A stretch of 64,000 nucleotides of DNA from Macrocystis pyrifera (GCA_031763025.1 JASSKH010000005.1:12728528-12792527), one strand, 5' to 3'; positions 42,683-54,237 are shown, counted from the first letter of the stretch. Made by a program: numbers and translations. The notes: a model not told the origin generated them from the letters alone.

Positions 42683-42775
42683 GAGTTACCCCGAATCGAA
42701 TACTCTACCCCGCAGAGCCCTGTTTCCGAGGCGTTGACTGGAGCGTTCATTCTGAAGCCTGTATGCGAGCATTAG
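42683..42775 (+). CDS. Isolated terminal exon of an unknown plus-strand gene
   Basis: Acceptor CACCGGTCTCAG, then 30 codons ELPRIEYSTPQSPVSEALTG and AFILKPVCEH and TAG, phase 0. Family unknown. It overlaps no other candidate. Confidence 0.4.
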   Translation, partial: ELPRIEYSTPQSPVSEALTGAFILKPVCEH

Positions 42776-43174
42776 ATGTTTGTTTCTCCAAAAACTTTCT
42801 CAGGTTGGTGTGTTTCGAATTGGCAAAACTTCCAACCGAACTCTTTATCATGTTCTCCCTGACAACAGCCCACCTCCCCGAAAACCATCGCACACGTTCG
42901 AAGGCGACCCCTACCTACGGAACAAACAGCACGTCAGCGCATAGCGTTGGGTCGTGTTCTTACTGCGATATATATACATGGCTACTGCAGTCAGGCTCTA
43001 ACAACTATTCTATCGCCAGGGACGGCGAAAGGAAAGGCGAAAGCGAAAAAAAAAAAACGCAACCATTCACACCAAGAAGACGGAAAAAAACTAAAAACGG
43101 CCGTTACACGTGTGTTGAAAGCGACTACTCCTGCTGTCTTGGGGGGGGGGGGGTCCCAAGTGAAGCGCTATTTA

Positions 43175-43281
43175 TTACGGGGGACCATAGTAAATGGGAC
43201 CAAATATTGATAGTAAAAAATAGGGAATATATACAGGTTTTTGTGTGTACCATAGGTGCTATTTACTATGGTCCTCCGTAA
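43175..43281 (+). mobile_element. Family C MITE, copy 7
   Basis: TTACGGGGGACCATAGTAAA terminal repeat, forward core, right end ...CCTCCGTAA, TA flanks. Confidence 0.88.
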
Positions 43282-43366
43282 TAAAAATACCTGCTAGCTT
43301 TGACCCGCTACCGGGGGGGGGGGGGGGGCTTGAGTTTCGTTCCTTGCATGTAGGCAGGGCACACTA

Positions 43367-43473
43367 TTACGGGGGACCATAGCAAATAGGACCAAATATT
43401 GTTAGCAAAAATCGGGAAATATATAGGTTTTTTCGTGTACCGTAGGTCCTATTTACTATGGTCCCCTGCGTAA
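43367..43473 (+). mobile_element. Family C MITE, copy 8
   Basis: TTACGGGGGACCATAGCAAA, forward core, right end with one extra base (CCCCTGCGTAA). Only 85 bp from copy 7. Confidence 0.88.
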
Positions 43474-43887
43474 TATCATGATTTGGTCTTTTATCCGTTT
43501 GTTATCCAGTTGCTTCTTCGTTTTTTTTTTTTTTTTTCTTTTCTTTATTTTTTATTATATATAATTACTGTTTTGTTTATTTTATATTCATTTATTTTTA
43601 ATATTTTTATTTTATTTTATAGTTAAGTTTTTTTATTTTTTTCCCGCCGCCTGTATAAACCGCTGCCAAGATTTTTTCTTGGGGAGGCGAACCGGACGGA
43701 AAAATAATATAGAATGTTGAGAGCGGAAAAAAAAAAAACACGAAACAAAAAGTGTCCTGAATCACGGCGTACTTTCGTACATTACACTCGCAACAGGAGG
43801 TCTACTTAAAACTGTGTTCATACTTAATACTGCTGCATGCTGTCAATACAATCATGTACCGCGGTATTCTCGAGGAAATTTGTGCTA

Positions 43888-43991
43888 TTACGGGGTCCAT
43901 AGTTAATAGGACCTATGGTATACATAAAAACCTATATATTTACCCATTTTTACTAACAAAATTTGGTCCCGTTAACTATGGACCCCCGTAA
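43888..43991 (-). mobile_element. Family C MITE, copy 9
   Basis: TTACGGGGTCCATAGTTAAT with reversed core; TA on both sides. Confidence 0.88.
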
Positions 43992-44066
43992 TAGCGCTAG
44001 AACATGCATGCAGATTTATACGGCTCCCACCCGGCGACATGATGATCTGCTGTAGCTAGCACAGAC

Positions 44067-44112
44067 CAGGAAGTCATCTGCGTTGAAATACCTAAATCGT
44101 TCGAGTTGGGAT
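44067..44112 (-). CDS. Possible short internal exon, unrecognised
   Basis: Between GCAGATCACAG and CTG|GTCTGTG lie one base and 15 codons, SQLERFRYFNADDFL. The ADD box faintly recalls reverse transcriptases, but there is too little to classify it. Confidence 0.2.
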
Positions 44113-44616
44113 CTGTGATCTGCCCGATTTTGCGGTCCTAAGGTGTACCCGTTATTTTTTTTTTTGCCCGTCTTCTGTATCACGCGACGCATTATTTTCT
44201 CCCCCCCCCCCCCCCCCCCCATTTTTTTCCACGGGACGAAGGCAACCTACAAGAAAACGAAACACCAAATAAATACGTGGAGGAAAGGAAAAAACCAACA
44301 GGAGGAGGAGGAGGAGGAGCAGCAGCAGCATTTTATTTTCTCGAGCTTCTTCGACGCGCGTTCCAGAGGGAACACACTCACTACTTACCAACCAGGGTAG
44401 ATGGATGGATGCATAGATAAGGCGTTTCACGATAGTTCTGAATCATGGTTCCCGCACACAGAAAAAAAAAAAAAACAAAAATAATACGACAGACAAGTAG
44501 TGGGTAGAGCGGCGGTTTAGTTCCTTCTGCCCGCCCTCGACAATGCATCTCATCCATCTGGTTCGGTTAGGTGCGGTGCTTTGACCTTCCGCTCTCTCTT
44601 GTTATTACTTTTCGAC

Positions 44617-44870
44617 TACTACTACTACTGCTACTGCTACTAACCCCGTCATCACCACCACCACCACCACCACCACGGCGGTGACAAAGCAGCCCCTCTT
44701 ATAGGTGGCGCGAACCAACCCCGCTAAGCTCCCCTTTCCGCGGCCTATTTATTTACTCATCACCGCAATCGCCATCACCATCAGCATCGAATGCCATCAC
44801 CATCGCCATCGCCATCATTTATCCCCCTCCTCATCGTGATCCATCACCATGACTATCATTGTTACCCTCC
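44617..44870. repeat. CAC/CAT-rich microsatellite cluster
   Basis: Runs of CTACTACTACTA, ACCACCACCACC and CATCACCATCGC-type hexamers over 250 bp; no gene signal. Confidence 0.85.
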
Positions 44871-45144
44871 CTCATGGTGACCATCGTTATTTATTCAGCT
44901 AGCGGCAGTTAAAAAAAAAAACACGCAGGACGAGAAGCGGAACGTACGCTGTTTCACACATAATATACGGACCACGCGTATACCAAGTTTATATATGTAT
45001 GTCGTGAGAAAAAAAAAAAAAGCCCTTGCACGAACTCACTCACAGCTACCCCCACACCCACGCACAACACGGCCATGCCAAAACGCGAACCGACAAAAAA
45101 AATACACTGTAAGAGAGGGCGGGGAGGGTGGGGGGAGGAGGGAT

Positions 45145-45174
<30 letters not shown>
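45145..45174. repeat. Poly-G run of 30
   Basis: Uninterrupted G, next to GGGAGG-rich sequence. Poly-C counterparts lie at 45458-45486 and 45855-45879. Confidence 0.95.
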
Positions 45175-45175
<1 letters not shown>

Positions 45176-46400
45176 GACTAAAAAAAGAACGAAACCAACA
45201 TAAATAATAAATAAAGTCCAGACGATCAAGAAGGAAAATAAATGAATCGTACAAATATGTATGTGCGTACGCCGTCTGTGCAAAGACGGTAGAATACCGC
45301 GGCGGCAGCAAGAAGCAAGAAGCGTAGCCTACCCTGCAAAATACGCGACCACAACAACAGCCAGTTTGATACATAGGATGATGCCCTTGACGGACGGTGC
45401 GGAACTCACCGCGGTGCTGGGCCTATCATATTACACGTGAAAACGACATCATCTTACCCCCCCGCCCCCGCCCCCCCCCCCCCCCCACCCCCACCCCACC
45501 CCACCGCTACTGCCAGTCCGAAGACACCTCATCATCAGAGTGATTCGAGGGTGGCCTCACTCGCTAGACCGCTACTGCTACTTGCGTCGCAGTAGCAATA
45601 AAAGCAAAAAAACCCACTCGGTGGTGGGTTTGGATTGGATTGGATTGGCCGGCTTGTCGGCTAGCTCGTAGCTGGCTATCGTTCGTCTGTCTGTCTGCCT
45701 GTCTGTGTGTCTTGCACCACTGCTCCCCTCTCCGTGTATTGGTCTACCAATGTTACTTATACTCCCGGCGAAAGCTGGTCCGTCAACACCACGTACAAAA
45801 GGAAACAAGCTCGGGTACCCAGCTCTCTCATCAATCAATCACCTCGGTGCTCCGCCCCCCCCCCCCCCCCCCCCCCCCCACCAAATCTTCATCCTATTTC
45901 TCCTATTCCTTCTTGACCACAGCAGACAAAACGAGCGCAAGCTATAGGCGCGATGGAGTTTTGAGCCAACGTCACCGTTCGTGCCGGCCATTTGCTAGCT
46001 AGCTAGACAGACTTTTATAGAAAGCTAGCTTAAGGTGGGTGCTAGCGTCAGCCAAAATACGTACCGGTGGCATGAAGCAATGGCTGTAGGTGTTGGCGAC
46101 GTCGAGAAAAAAACGCCCGCGACGACAGCAGCAACAACAACAAAAACAAAGCAAAACACACACAAATACCGTAAGGAAGAACAGCAACACCAGCAAAAAA
46201 TGCAGGAACAAGGAGCACAAGAACAGCAAGGAAGAAAACAGTTTAAAGAACGGTTTACGTATCATATCGTCTGGGGCTCTCCTTTTATCTCTCTCTTGTC
46301 TACCTCTCCTTCCCCATCGTCCTCTCTGTTTGCTGCCTGTCGTTGTATTTTCGGTCACACCTCCCCCCCCTCCCCCCTCCCCCTCCTCCGTTCCTTCCAG

Positions 46401-46559
46401 GGTCCGGTACACGATACAACAGGTCTAGCGCAATACTGCTCACTCCCACCGAACTTCCCCAACGACCTGGACCAAGCGCTTGCCGCCTACCAGTATCTGT
46501 TTGATAAGTATGCACCCCCAACATCCTACAGCAGCACCAGCACCAGCAGCGACAAATAA
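46401..46559 (+). CDS. Terminal exon of an unknown plus-strand gene
   Basis: A strong acceptor (CCTCCGTTCCTTCCAG) precedes 52 codons in phase 0, GPVHDTTGLAQYCSLPPNFP, NDLDQALAAYQYLFDKYAPP and a Ser/Thr-rich tail, then TAA followed by CAG repeats. No family was recognised; upstream exons probably lie before 46.0 kb but could not be found. Confidence 0.5.
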   Translation, partial: GPVHDTTGLAQYCSLPPNFPNDLDQALAAYQYLFDKYAPPTSYSSTSTSSDK

Positions 46560-47651
46560 TAGCAGCAGCAGCAAATCAGCGGTAAAGCAGTAGGAGTGTG
46601 CCCCTACAGAGCTTTCTCTCTCGAGCGCCATTAAACACGAACAAGGGGAGCGGGGGGGGGGGGGGACCCAAAAAAAGTAGAATTACTGTAGTACGTAAAC
46701 CGGTCGAGATTGCTGATGATGGGGGAAAAAAAATTGAAGTAAAAATAACCCATTTTTCTTTCCTTCCTTCCTTCCTTTTTTTTTTTTTTTTTTTTTTTTT
46801 CGGGACCCCAAAAAAGCACGCACGTACACACGCATAACACTTGTAATGAGAAAATGGACAAGATGAACAATAGCGCACCACAACACGGGACCGCAAAGAA
46901 AAGAAAAGAAAACGTTTTCTGTTAAACGAAGTGCTCGGTAAACTACGATCGCGTCCTGTCATATACCCATTCCCTTCCTAAGAAGGCGACGGAATATAAA
47001 TGCAACCACTATATATCCATACAAATAAATAAAACCCCGCGCTTATGGGGGGGGGGGGGGGGGGGGGGGGAGCGGGGGAGGGCCCCAGGGGGGAGGGAGG
47101 GAGGGAGGCGAGGCGCGGGGGGGGGGAGGGGATAGGCATGCTTCCATGTATGAAAACCCCCCCGCGCCACGCCTTGTCCCAAAGCACTTCGGGGGGGGGG
47201 GAAGCAATGCGAAACACACCAAATTTACGATTCGATCACAGCAACAAAGCGGGGGACGCTCCTAAAAACATTCCTGGAAAGTGGAGGACGCTCCTAACAA
47301 CCCCCCCCCTCCCCCCCCCCCCCCCCCCCCCCGCGCCGCAGGATTTTTCTGGGAAAATTGGCCCTACGGACGTATATACCAGCCAAACTTCCATGCCATG
47401 CCGTTCAGTTCCATCCCATCACTAACTCAATGTGAAGCCAGCCATAGCGGAGGCGAAACACTCTTTGAATCGACGCTTTGCCAAGGAACCACGACGCGCT
47501 CTCTACCCACACTGGGAACCTCTCCTTCAACAGCAACGACGAAAAAAGGAACCGAGAACGAACTTGTTTCGAACGGGAGAAAAAACAAAAACAGGTCGCG
47601 GAACCCAAAGCCGGAAGAACAAAGACATATACACTGGAGCCGACAGCGGGG

Positions 47652-47661
47652 GGCGGGCGGG

Positions 47662-47759
<98 letters not shown>

Positions 47760-47773
47760 GGGGGGGGGGGGGG
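47652..47773. repeat. Longest poly-G run (~95 G, then 13 G)
   Basis: Uninterrupted G from 47663 to 47757, ACG, then thirteen G; preceded by GCGGGCGGGCGGG. Confidence 0.97.
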
Positions 47774-48212
47774 TCGTCCGTCCAGCCACGCAACCCAAAT
47801 CGGCGCCAGATGGGGGACTCATGGACAACAATAAATTTGATATTCGAGTGAGCCACGGAGGAATCACGGACAACCAAACATGTGCCAATCGAGTGAGCCA
47901 GCGACAAAGGTTATCGAGAGAGCTTTCTCGTCTTCAGCATGCGTGCACAAAACAAAAACCGGCCCGATCATGTTTTGCCCTGTAGTTTTATTTCGTTTTC
48001 GCTTCCGCCGCCACCACGTCAAAAGCACTACCTGCGCCTCTGTCTGAACCGTACCACAACGCTCCGAAGCGTGTGCCGTGAGGATATCGTGCTACGAGCC
48101 GTTCCCTGCGCCGTTACACGAACCGTTCCACCCACGCACTGTTCCGCACTCGTCCCCCTGTCACTTCCTGCTCATTCTTGAACAATCATATCAAAACATC
48201 CCTTCCGTTATA

Positions 48213-48213
<1 letters not shown>

Positions 48214-48283
<70 letters not shown>
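48214..48283. repeat. Poly-C run of 70
   Basis: Uninterrupted C. It lies 440 bp from the 47.7-kb poly-G run, in the complementary orientation, so the two could pair as a hairpin. Confidence 0.97.
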
Positions 48284-48284
<1 letters not shown>

Positions 48285-49261
48285 ACGTCCCAATAAAATA
48301 GAAAACCAATCCTAACGACAATTACCTCTTTGCTGCGGATGGGTTGGAAACGATAATAGCTTATATAGGCCCGAGGCATCCATGCCACCAAAACAGCCTC
48401 TACCGCTGCAAAACTCAAAAACCAATAAATATTGGCTTTCTCCAAACTGTTGTCGGACCGACTAGTAGAAAACCTGCCCGCCCTCGTGCCCTTCCCCCCC
48501 CCGCCTCCCCCGTTCCCCTTGCACAACACGCATCAAAAGTATACTACAGCTGTGTGTTACAAATACCGGAACTTCTCGAGGGGGACGTGGCCTGGCCAGC
48601 CCCGCCGAAAACTATAGTGCAAATGAAACGATGGCGAGAGATGCTGCCGCTGCCCTAGTGCCTGTTAAACATAGCAACACACATACCCCCCCCCCCACCC
48701 CACCCCACCACCACCACACCACACCTACGCCTACCCATCGAAAGCAAAACCTGACTACCGCGCCCGAGAAACCATCACCAAACCACCACACCCACTCAAA
48801 AGCTTCCGGACGAGAACGGAGGTGGCTAAAGCCTTGGAGGGAACAACAACAAAAAAAAGAACTAGAATGAACTAGAAAAAGAAAAACAGGAGTAAAGTAC
48901 AAGAAAAAAAAAAAAAAAAAAAATGGCCAGGCTCTGCTCTGCTCCGCTCCGTTCGCTCCGATACGCACATTTCTGAAGGCGTCCACACACAACATCCAGG
49001 AATTCAGGAACGACAAACACGTCTAGCCGCTCAAAGATGCAACACGGGCCCAGTCCAGCAGCCACCCCGCAACTCTCGCGAGCTCCAAAATCCTGTACTG
49101 CCAAAGGTTGAAGGAACTCCGGCCAAAGCAAAAGACCCCCGGCACATACCAATCACGCAGGCGAAGACAGGGAGGAACAAAACCACCGCACATACATCCC
49201 CCCTCCCCCCCCCCCCCCGGCTGTCGACGCCGCAAGCGTTCCTACCGCTGCTACACTACTC

Positions 49262-49380
49262 CATGCCAAGCCATGCCAAAAGCCAAGCTAAAAGCCAAGC
49301 AAGCAAGCTAAGCCAAGCCGAGCCGAGAAAAAACCAAGCCAAGCCGAGCCAAGCCCAGCCGAGCCGAGCCGAGTCGAGCC
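49262..49380. repeat. AAGCC/GAGCC pentamer repeat
   Basis: About 120 bp of AAGCC and GAGCC units grading into each other. Confidence 0.85.
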
Positions 49381-49539
49381 GGCTTCACCTGGACGTGCAC
49401 ACCGCCCACCATGACAACCACGAACCGCCTCGAACGAACCCATTTCTTCTTCCCCGCTCTCTTTCCCCCTCTCTGGTTACCCTGAACAAAAATAAATTCG
49501 CCGAGTGCCCTGCTATGCCATACCTGGACATGCCTTCAC

Positions 49540-50030
49540 ATACGATTGATATACCGTCACATACGGTGACACGCCCGTCACATACCGTGACACGTCAGAC
49601 ACGTGACATATCGTAAGTTGCCGTGACATATTGTGGCATATGCCGTCACATACCGTGACGTGCCGTCGCATACCGTGAAAAAACTGTGACACGTTTTGAC
49701 AACACCGTGGCATGGCTTGCCATGCCGCGGCTTGCCATCATTTGCCGTATCATGCCGTCACATACACCGTGGCACACACACTGTGGCACATGCCGTCACA
49801 TACCGTGGCATATGCCGCCACATACCTTGACACGCCGTTCCAAAAACCGTGACAGTATCGCCGGCGGCATGCCGTGACGTGTCTTCGACGTGCCGCCACA
49901 TACCGCGATATTTCGCGACGTTCCGTTGCATACCGGAACATGCTTCACCGTGGCGTGGCTTGCCTCAACACGCCGCGAAATGCCTTAAACATATCGTGAC
50001 AAGCCACAACACACCCGCAACATGTCATGT
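49540..50030. repeat. Degenerate CCGTCACATACCGTGACA satellite
   Basis: Roughly 490 bp of 12-20-bp units (GCCGTCACATACCGTGACAC and variants), each partly self-complementary (GTCAC...GTGAC). Ends about 130 bp before the bactofilin-like stop codon. Confidence 0.85.
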
Positions 50031-50165
50031 CATCTCACGGCATGCATGGACACGCCATAAACTGACGCGGCGCGACCAAAAAAAACACCTCTTCGCCAGG
50101 CCGAGGCCGGTCCAAAAACCGTGGCCGCACCCTAAGGCTGGACCCCCCCCCGCCCCGGCCGGCTC

Positions 50166-50747
50166 TCACGACGAAGGAGAGGGCAACAACTCATCCGGAG
50201 ACATCAGCCCGCCCTCCTCCCCCCCAACGCCATCCTTAAGAATTCTCGGCTCGGGGCTCGTAGCATCCGCGGCGTCAGCAAACTCGTCGCCGACAGCGAG
50301 ATTCCCCAAACCCGCAAGCACAGCAGAGGCCCCACCATCGTCGCCGAGACCACCACCCGACATAGGCGAAGACGCCGCCAGGGTCGGGCCCGCCACCATC
50401 GTTGGAGGGCTCCCCGGCGCCGCGGCCGCCTGAGGCACAGCTTGGGGCGACGCGACAGTAGCCACAGGGGCGACGGGAGGTTTCGCAGCGTACAAGTCCG
50501 TGGTGCCGGGGGCGGGGACGGGGGCGCGAGGGGGCGACCCCGTGGGGGTGGGCGCCGCGGGGGCCGGGGCAAACGGGGCGGCTGGGGCGGGGGCACCAGC
50601 GCCCGCGGCGGCGGCGCCGTGGGTGGCGGGGGCGATGGGAGCGGCAGCGGAAGGGGGCGCTTGGGCGGCAGAGGAGAGGGAAGACGGCGGCGCGGGGTTT
50701 GCCTCCAACAGTGCCCGCTCTTTCAGGGTTGCCGTGTCGGCCACTCC
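50166..50747 (-). CDS. Bactofilin-like terminal exon, Ala/Pro-rich
   Basis: The exon has 193 codons and a TGA. Acceptor CCCTATACCAG; begins GVADTATLKERALLEANPAP and becomes Ala/Pro low complexity, with LAGLGNLAVGDEFADAADAT near the end. The GC-rich sequence is open on several frames, but this one continues the upstream exon in phase. Confidence 0.55.
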   Translation of the reverse strand, partial: GVADTATLKERALLEANPAPPSSLSSAAQAPPSAAAPIAPATHGAAAAGAGAPAPAAPFAPAPAAPTPTGSPPRAPVPAPGTTDLYAAKPPVAPVATVASPQAVPQAAAAPGSPPTMVAGPTLAASSPMSGGGLGDDGGASAVLAGLGNLAVGDEFADAADATSPEPRILKDGVGGEEGGLMSPDELLPSPSS

Positions 50748-52367
50748 CTGGTATAGGGTAGGAGGGAGGGACGGGAGGGAGGGTGGGAGGGAGGGAGGGA
50801 GGGGGTAAGCGTAAGGGAGGCGAGAGAGGGGCGAACAGAGGCAGAGGACGAGGAGGACAAGAGGCGGTGCGCTCAACACAAATCTTTGGGAGGGGAGGGG
50901 AGGGGGGTGTGTGGGGTCGACACCAATGGTTGTTGGCGGACGTCGACGGGATTGGCCTCGAAAAGCAAATCCGCCCAGCGTGTCCTACAAAAAAAAAAAA
51001 AAAAAAAAACTTGGGCCAAAACATGAATCAAACCTTAAGGCAACAGATCCATGGTTCCTCGGGGGATTTCGATCAGTCATACATGCATGTAGCGACCCAT
51101 GACGTTACAAAGCGCAAAGTCGCCGGAGATAAAAACCGGGGAGCAGGGAGCGAAAGTATAGAAAGACCTGTTCCGACCAGAATCACCAACAAAAAAGTGA
51201 CCAAATCCCACCACTTTACCACCCACACAAAAGTGATACCGTCTGTATAAACCAGAACGCTCTGCGGAAGGTTGAAAAAAAGAACGGTAATCGCTACTTA
51301 GTACCAGGTATAGTTTGTATATACATGCATTGATCAAATCAGTAGGAAAAAACAAAAAAACGGCCATTCTCGGAATTCGATTCTCAAATAATTCAGATCG
51401 GATATCTCCCGACGAATTCAGGCAAGCACTTGTTTCAACCGATTTGTACGAGTAGTCGTCGCGCATACAGTATTGTAACGTAAGGCTTCCAACCATTCGA
51501 GGGTTTCCAGACAGCACCGTTCTATGGGGCGGTTGGTGCACAACACGGGTCTGGGACAACAACGCAGGTGGTGTCACGAGCCTGAATCTCCCCCCCCCCC
51601 CCCCAAAAAAAAAAAAAAAAAAAAACGGATACACTCTTCTCTTTCGCCACGTTCCATCCATCCATCCATCCAGGTTTGTTGGAGGGTGGTGTGTTTGTGG
51701 TATACTGCTGCTGCATTTCGATATGGTATGACAGGTACCGGTACCTGGTGCAGGGCACGGGACACGTAACAAGAAAACAGGGGAGCTGGTGCAGGCTGGA
51801 CATCTTCGCTTCTGACCCATTTTTCAGCCCTGCAGGCCTGTCTTGGGAGACAACATACTATATATACTTGGGAAATTGAGTGGTTCGTCCCCAAAGCGGG
51901 ACCGTAGTCCTGGATGGGCCATCAATGAGTTGCGTTCCTATTGAAACAACACGAACGTCGGTGCAACCAACCGCTCCCGAATTGTTGCCTGCCTTTTTTC
52001 CCTGTAAAAACCTCCGTCTGCCTTTCTTATCGCCCGTTTCGTTGTTTACCGTATAGGTGTTTCTGCACTGCAGCGTAAAGCACCCTTGCATATCACCACC
52101 ACAACACTAACGCAGACAACGCGCCCTGCACTGTATCAGATCGAAGTCCACACCACAAAACGAAACACGAACACCGCGCACACAACAGCGACGCACACGC
52201 ACGCACGCACGCACGCACGCACGCGAGCACGCAAGCACCTTGATGGATGCGGTCGGGTCGAGGGTGAGGTAGAAGCACTGGATGTCGCCGAAGAGCATGC
52301 CATCGTTCTTGACCTTCACGTCGTTGGCGAACACGTTTCCGCGCACGATGCCCTCCACGTACACTTC
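50166..52367 (-). CDS. Bactofilin-like (polymer-forming cytoskeletal) protein, C-terminal part
   Basis: Two exons, 52367-52239 and 50747-50166, join in phase 0. The first encodes EVYVEGIVRGNVFANDVKVK and NDGMLFGDIQCFYLTLDPTA with SIK; the join gives ASIKGVADTATLKER. The alternation V-G-V-GNV-A-V-V-G-GDI is the short beta-helix repeat of bactofilins, bacterial polymer-forming proteins also known in some eukaryotic algae. The remaining ~170 residues are Ala/Pro-rich and end DELLPSPSS-TGA. The N-terminal exons lie upstream of 52367; a weak candidate is 55146-55183. Cellular role unknown. The assignment rests on pattern only, so another beta-helix protein is possible. Confidence 0.45.
51864..51911. 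mobile_element. Family E palindromic element, half copy
   Basis: CTTGGGAAATTGAGTGGTTC and GTCCCCAAAGCGGGACCGTA match the right half of family E; the left half is missing. Confidence 0.6.
52239..52367 (-). CDS. Bactofilin-like exon with beta-helix repeats
   Basis: The exon has 43 codons, acceptor CCTGTTTTGCAG, donor AAG|GTGCTTG, phase 0 at both ends. A GCAC microsatellite (52190-52230) starts right after the donor. Confidence 0.7.
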
Positions 52368-52823
52368 CTGCAAAACAGGGAAAACAAAACGTGGAAAAAC
52401 AAAATCAACACCGGTAACTTAGTAAACATCGTAAGCGTAGCATTGGACACTAGCCTCTGGTATCATAGCCCCATAATGACGCATACCCTGGTTATACTAT
52501 TGCTGTTCGTGTTTGGAGGGGACCTATAGTATTATACGCTGAAATGAAAACAAGCAGGAAGCATCACAGCAGTAATGACCAGCAGTACCAGAAGAGCGGC
52601 TTGACTACTATATATACACTGCGGTTGCATGGAAGTTCCCACAAAACGTCAGCCAATGAACTCGCACCACCCCCCTGCCACACGCAGGAGAGTGTCTCCA
52701 ACTCAGAAGAGGGGATAGGGTCCGCCTCCCTCAGAAGTATCCCTTCTCCAATCATGCAAATCATTGTGCCGTTCCTCTCTAGGTACAGCCCTACATCAGT
52801 GTAAACCGGGTACCAGCTACCTA

Positions 52824-52928
52824 TTACGGGGGACCATAGTAAACAGGACTAAATATTGTTAATAAAAATAGGTAAATATATAGGTTTTCGTGTGTACCGT
52901 AGGTCCTTTTTACTATGGTCCCCCGTAA
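52824..52928 (+). mobile_element. Family C MITE, copy 10
   Basis: TTACGGGGGACCATAGTAAA, forward core, CCCCCGTAA right end, TA flanks. Confidence 0.9.
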
Positions 52929-53124
52929 TAATGCCCTCGTCTCTCAACTCCACGCTATTATAGCTACCTACACACACGTCCCGTCTTCGGCAGGTGGCTG
53001 AGTGAAGGCGCGAGCCGGAAACGAGCAACAAACGGGTCGATTGGACACCAATCAACAAGCGAACGCGACGCATATGTTTTTTTTTGTAATAGCTCACTTG
53101 ACGTCGACTCGGCGCTGATGTGAT

Positions 53125-53240
53125 GTGTGTCCTTCACATCTAAACCGTTCTTTCTACTCGTCGGTATCCAGCCCAACCATTGTCCGCGCCGATTCTTCAA
53201 TCCTCAAGAGTTACAAGCTCTTTGGTCACAAAACCACGAC
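53125..53240 (+). mobile_element. Dispersed repeat family D, copy 2
   Basis: Begins GTGTGTCCTTCACAT, contains AAACCGTTCTTTCTAC and GTGTCC-like GTCCGCGCCGATTCTTCA, ends TTTGGTCACAAAACCACG. Confidence 0.7.
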
Positions 53241-53713
53241 ACCAGAGATACTACAATAAATCGGTATGCCAGCAGAGTAGAGAGTGCACACATCGATAGA
53301 ACATTACTGCTGAGGAATAACTCGTGCAGTTCGGAGTTAACAAAAAAAAAATGGGGACGGAACCAACCATTCGAACCACAAAAAAACAACCATGACAGCA
53401 TCTGTCACAGCCCAGTTGGAAGGGCTGACGCAATGCCGTCAAGAACCTTGAGCTTGCACAGGCTTGCACAGGCTTGCACAGGGAGGTTGCGATCGATTGT
53501 CAGCGCTCGAAATTTCTCGACAACAACAGCAAGCTGTGCTAAAGCAAAAGCCGAACGTCACATTTTCGGAAAGGCTCTCTATTCATAGGCCGTATTGTTC
53601 GCCAACACCCTTTGGTTCGGTATTGGCCACCTTTTCGTTCCCTATTAACAGAGAAAATCGAGCGGTGAAGAAACGATCGCACTACCCTTGTAGTGCAAAC
53701 TCAACGTTTTTTT

Positions 53714-53935
53714 ACGGTATACCGTTAAATGGCGAATCGACCGAGCCACAACAAAATAGAGGCCAAGCAGAGGCATGCTACTACTGTAGGTATCGTGGCT
53801 GTACTGCGCGCAACTCATGTTTTTTTACGGTATACCGTTAAATGGCGAATCGACCGGGCCACAACCAAATATAGGCCAAGCAGCGGCATGTTACTACTGT
53901 AGGTATCGTGGCTGTACTGCGCGCTTGCGCTACTA
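53714..53935. repeat. 113-bp tandem duplication
   Basis: ACGGTATACCGTTAAATGGC, CGAATCGACCG-GCCACAAC and TACTGTAGGTATCGTGGCTG occur twice, 113 bp apart. Each unit starts with T7 and the palindrome ACGGTATACCGT. Confidence 0.9.
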
Positions 53936-54237
53936 TCAACAGCCTGGTGTATGATTTTTTTTTTCGTGCTTTTTCCTTCTCCATCCCATTTATTATCTTC
54001 GTCCTTCTTTTTTCTCTCCTTCCTACTGCTGTACACACTCGGAAAATTAGATCTGGGATCACACAGCAGGCTCTTTCTTTCTTGTCCCTCCTCCCCGCTA
54101 CGGTCCGTCGCTTGACTGTTACCTCTCATCTGGTACCAGGTTATCTTTTATCGCGACAATACTTCGGACCTTCCTTCCCTCGTCCACTCGGGCCGAACTG
54201 TACATGCATCTGCTGTAAATCCTACGTGTATACTATT

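Larger units (their letters stand above)
35732..50165. other. Repeat-dominated interval with only scattered exon candidates
   Basis: Apart from the exons and repeats listed individually, this 14-kb interval shows A/T-rich stretches (39.5-41.6 kb, 43.5-43.7 kb), purine or pyrimidine tracts and poly-G/C runs. No multi-exon gene could be assembled, although at least one plus-strand gene must end at 46559. Confidence 0.4.

Noticed and set aside
45707-45850. Plus-strand stretch VYWSTNVTYTPGESWSVNTT
   Set aside because: Looks protein-like with N-glycosylation motifs, but no acceptor, donor or family could be found.
47045-47985. Poly-Gly/poly-Pro frames around the G and C runs
   Set aside because: Homopolymer translation on all frames, not evidence of coding.
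48300-48520. Minus-strand stretch with NIYWFLSFAAVEAVLVAWMP resembling a membrane protein
   Set aside because: No splice sites or homologous pattern; the frame runs directly into the poly-C run.
53430-53588. Plus-strand 51-codon frame resembling a mitochondrial presequence (MPSRTLSLHRLAQ)
   Set aside because: Ends at a stop without a donor and contains a 10-bp tandem repeat; likely chance.
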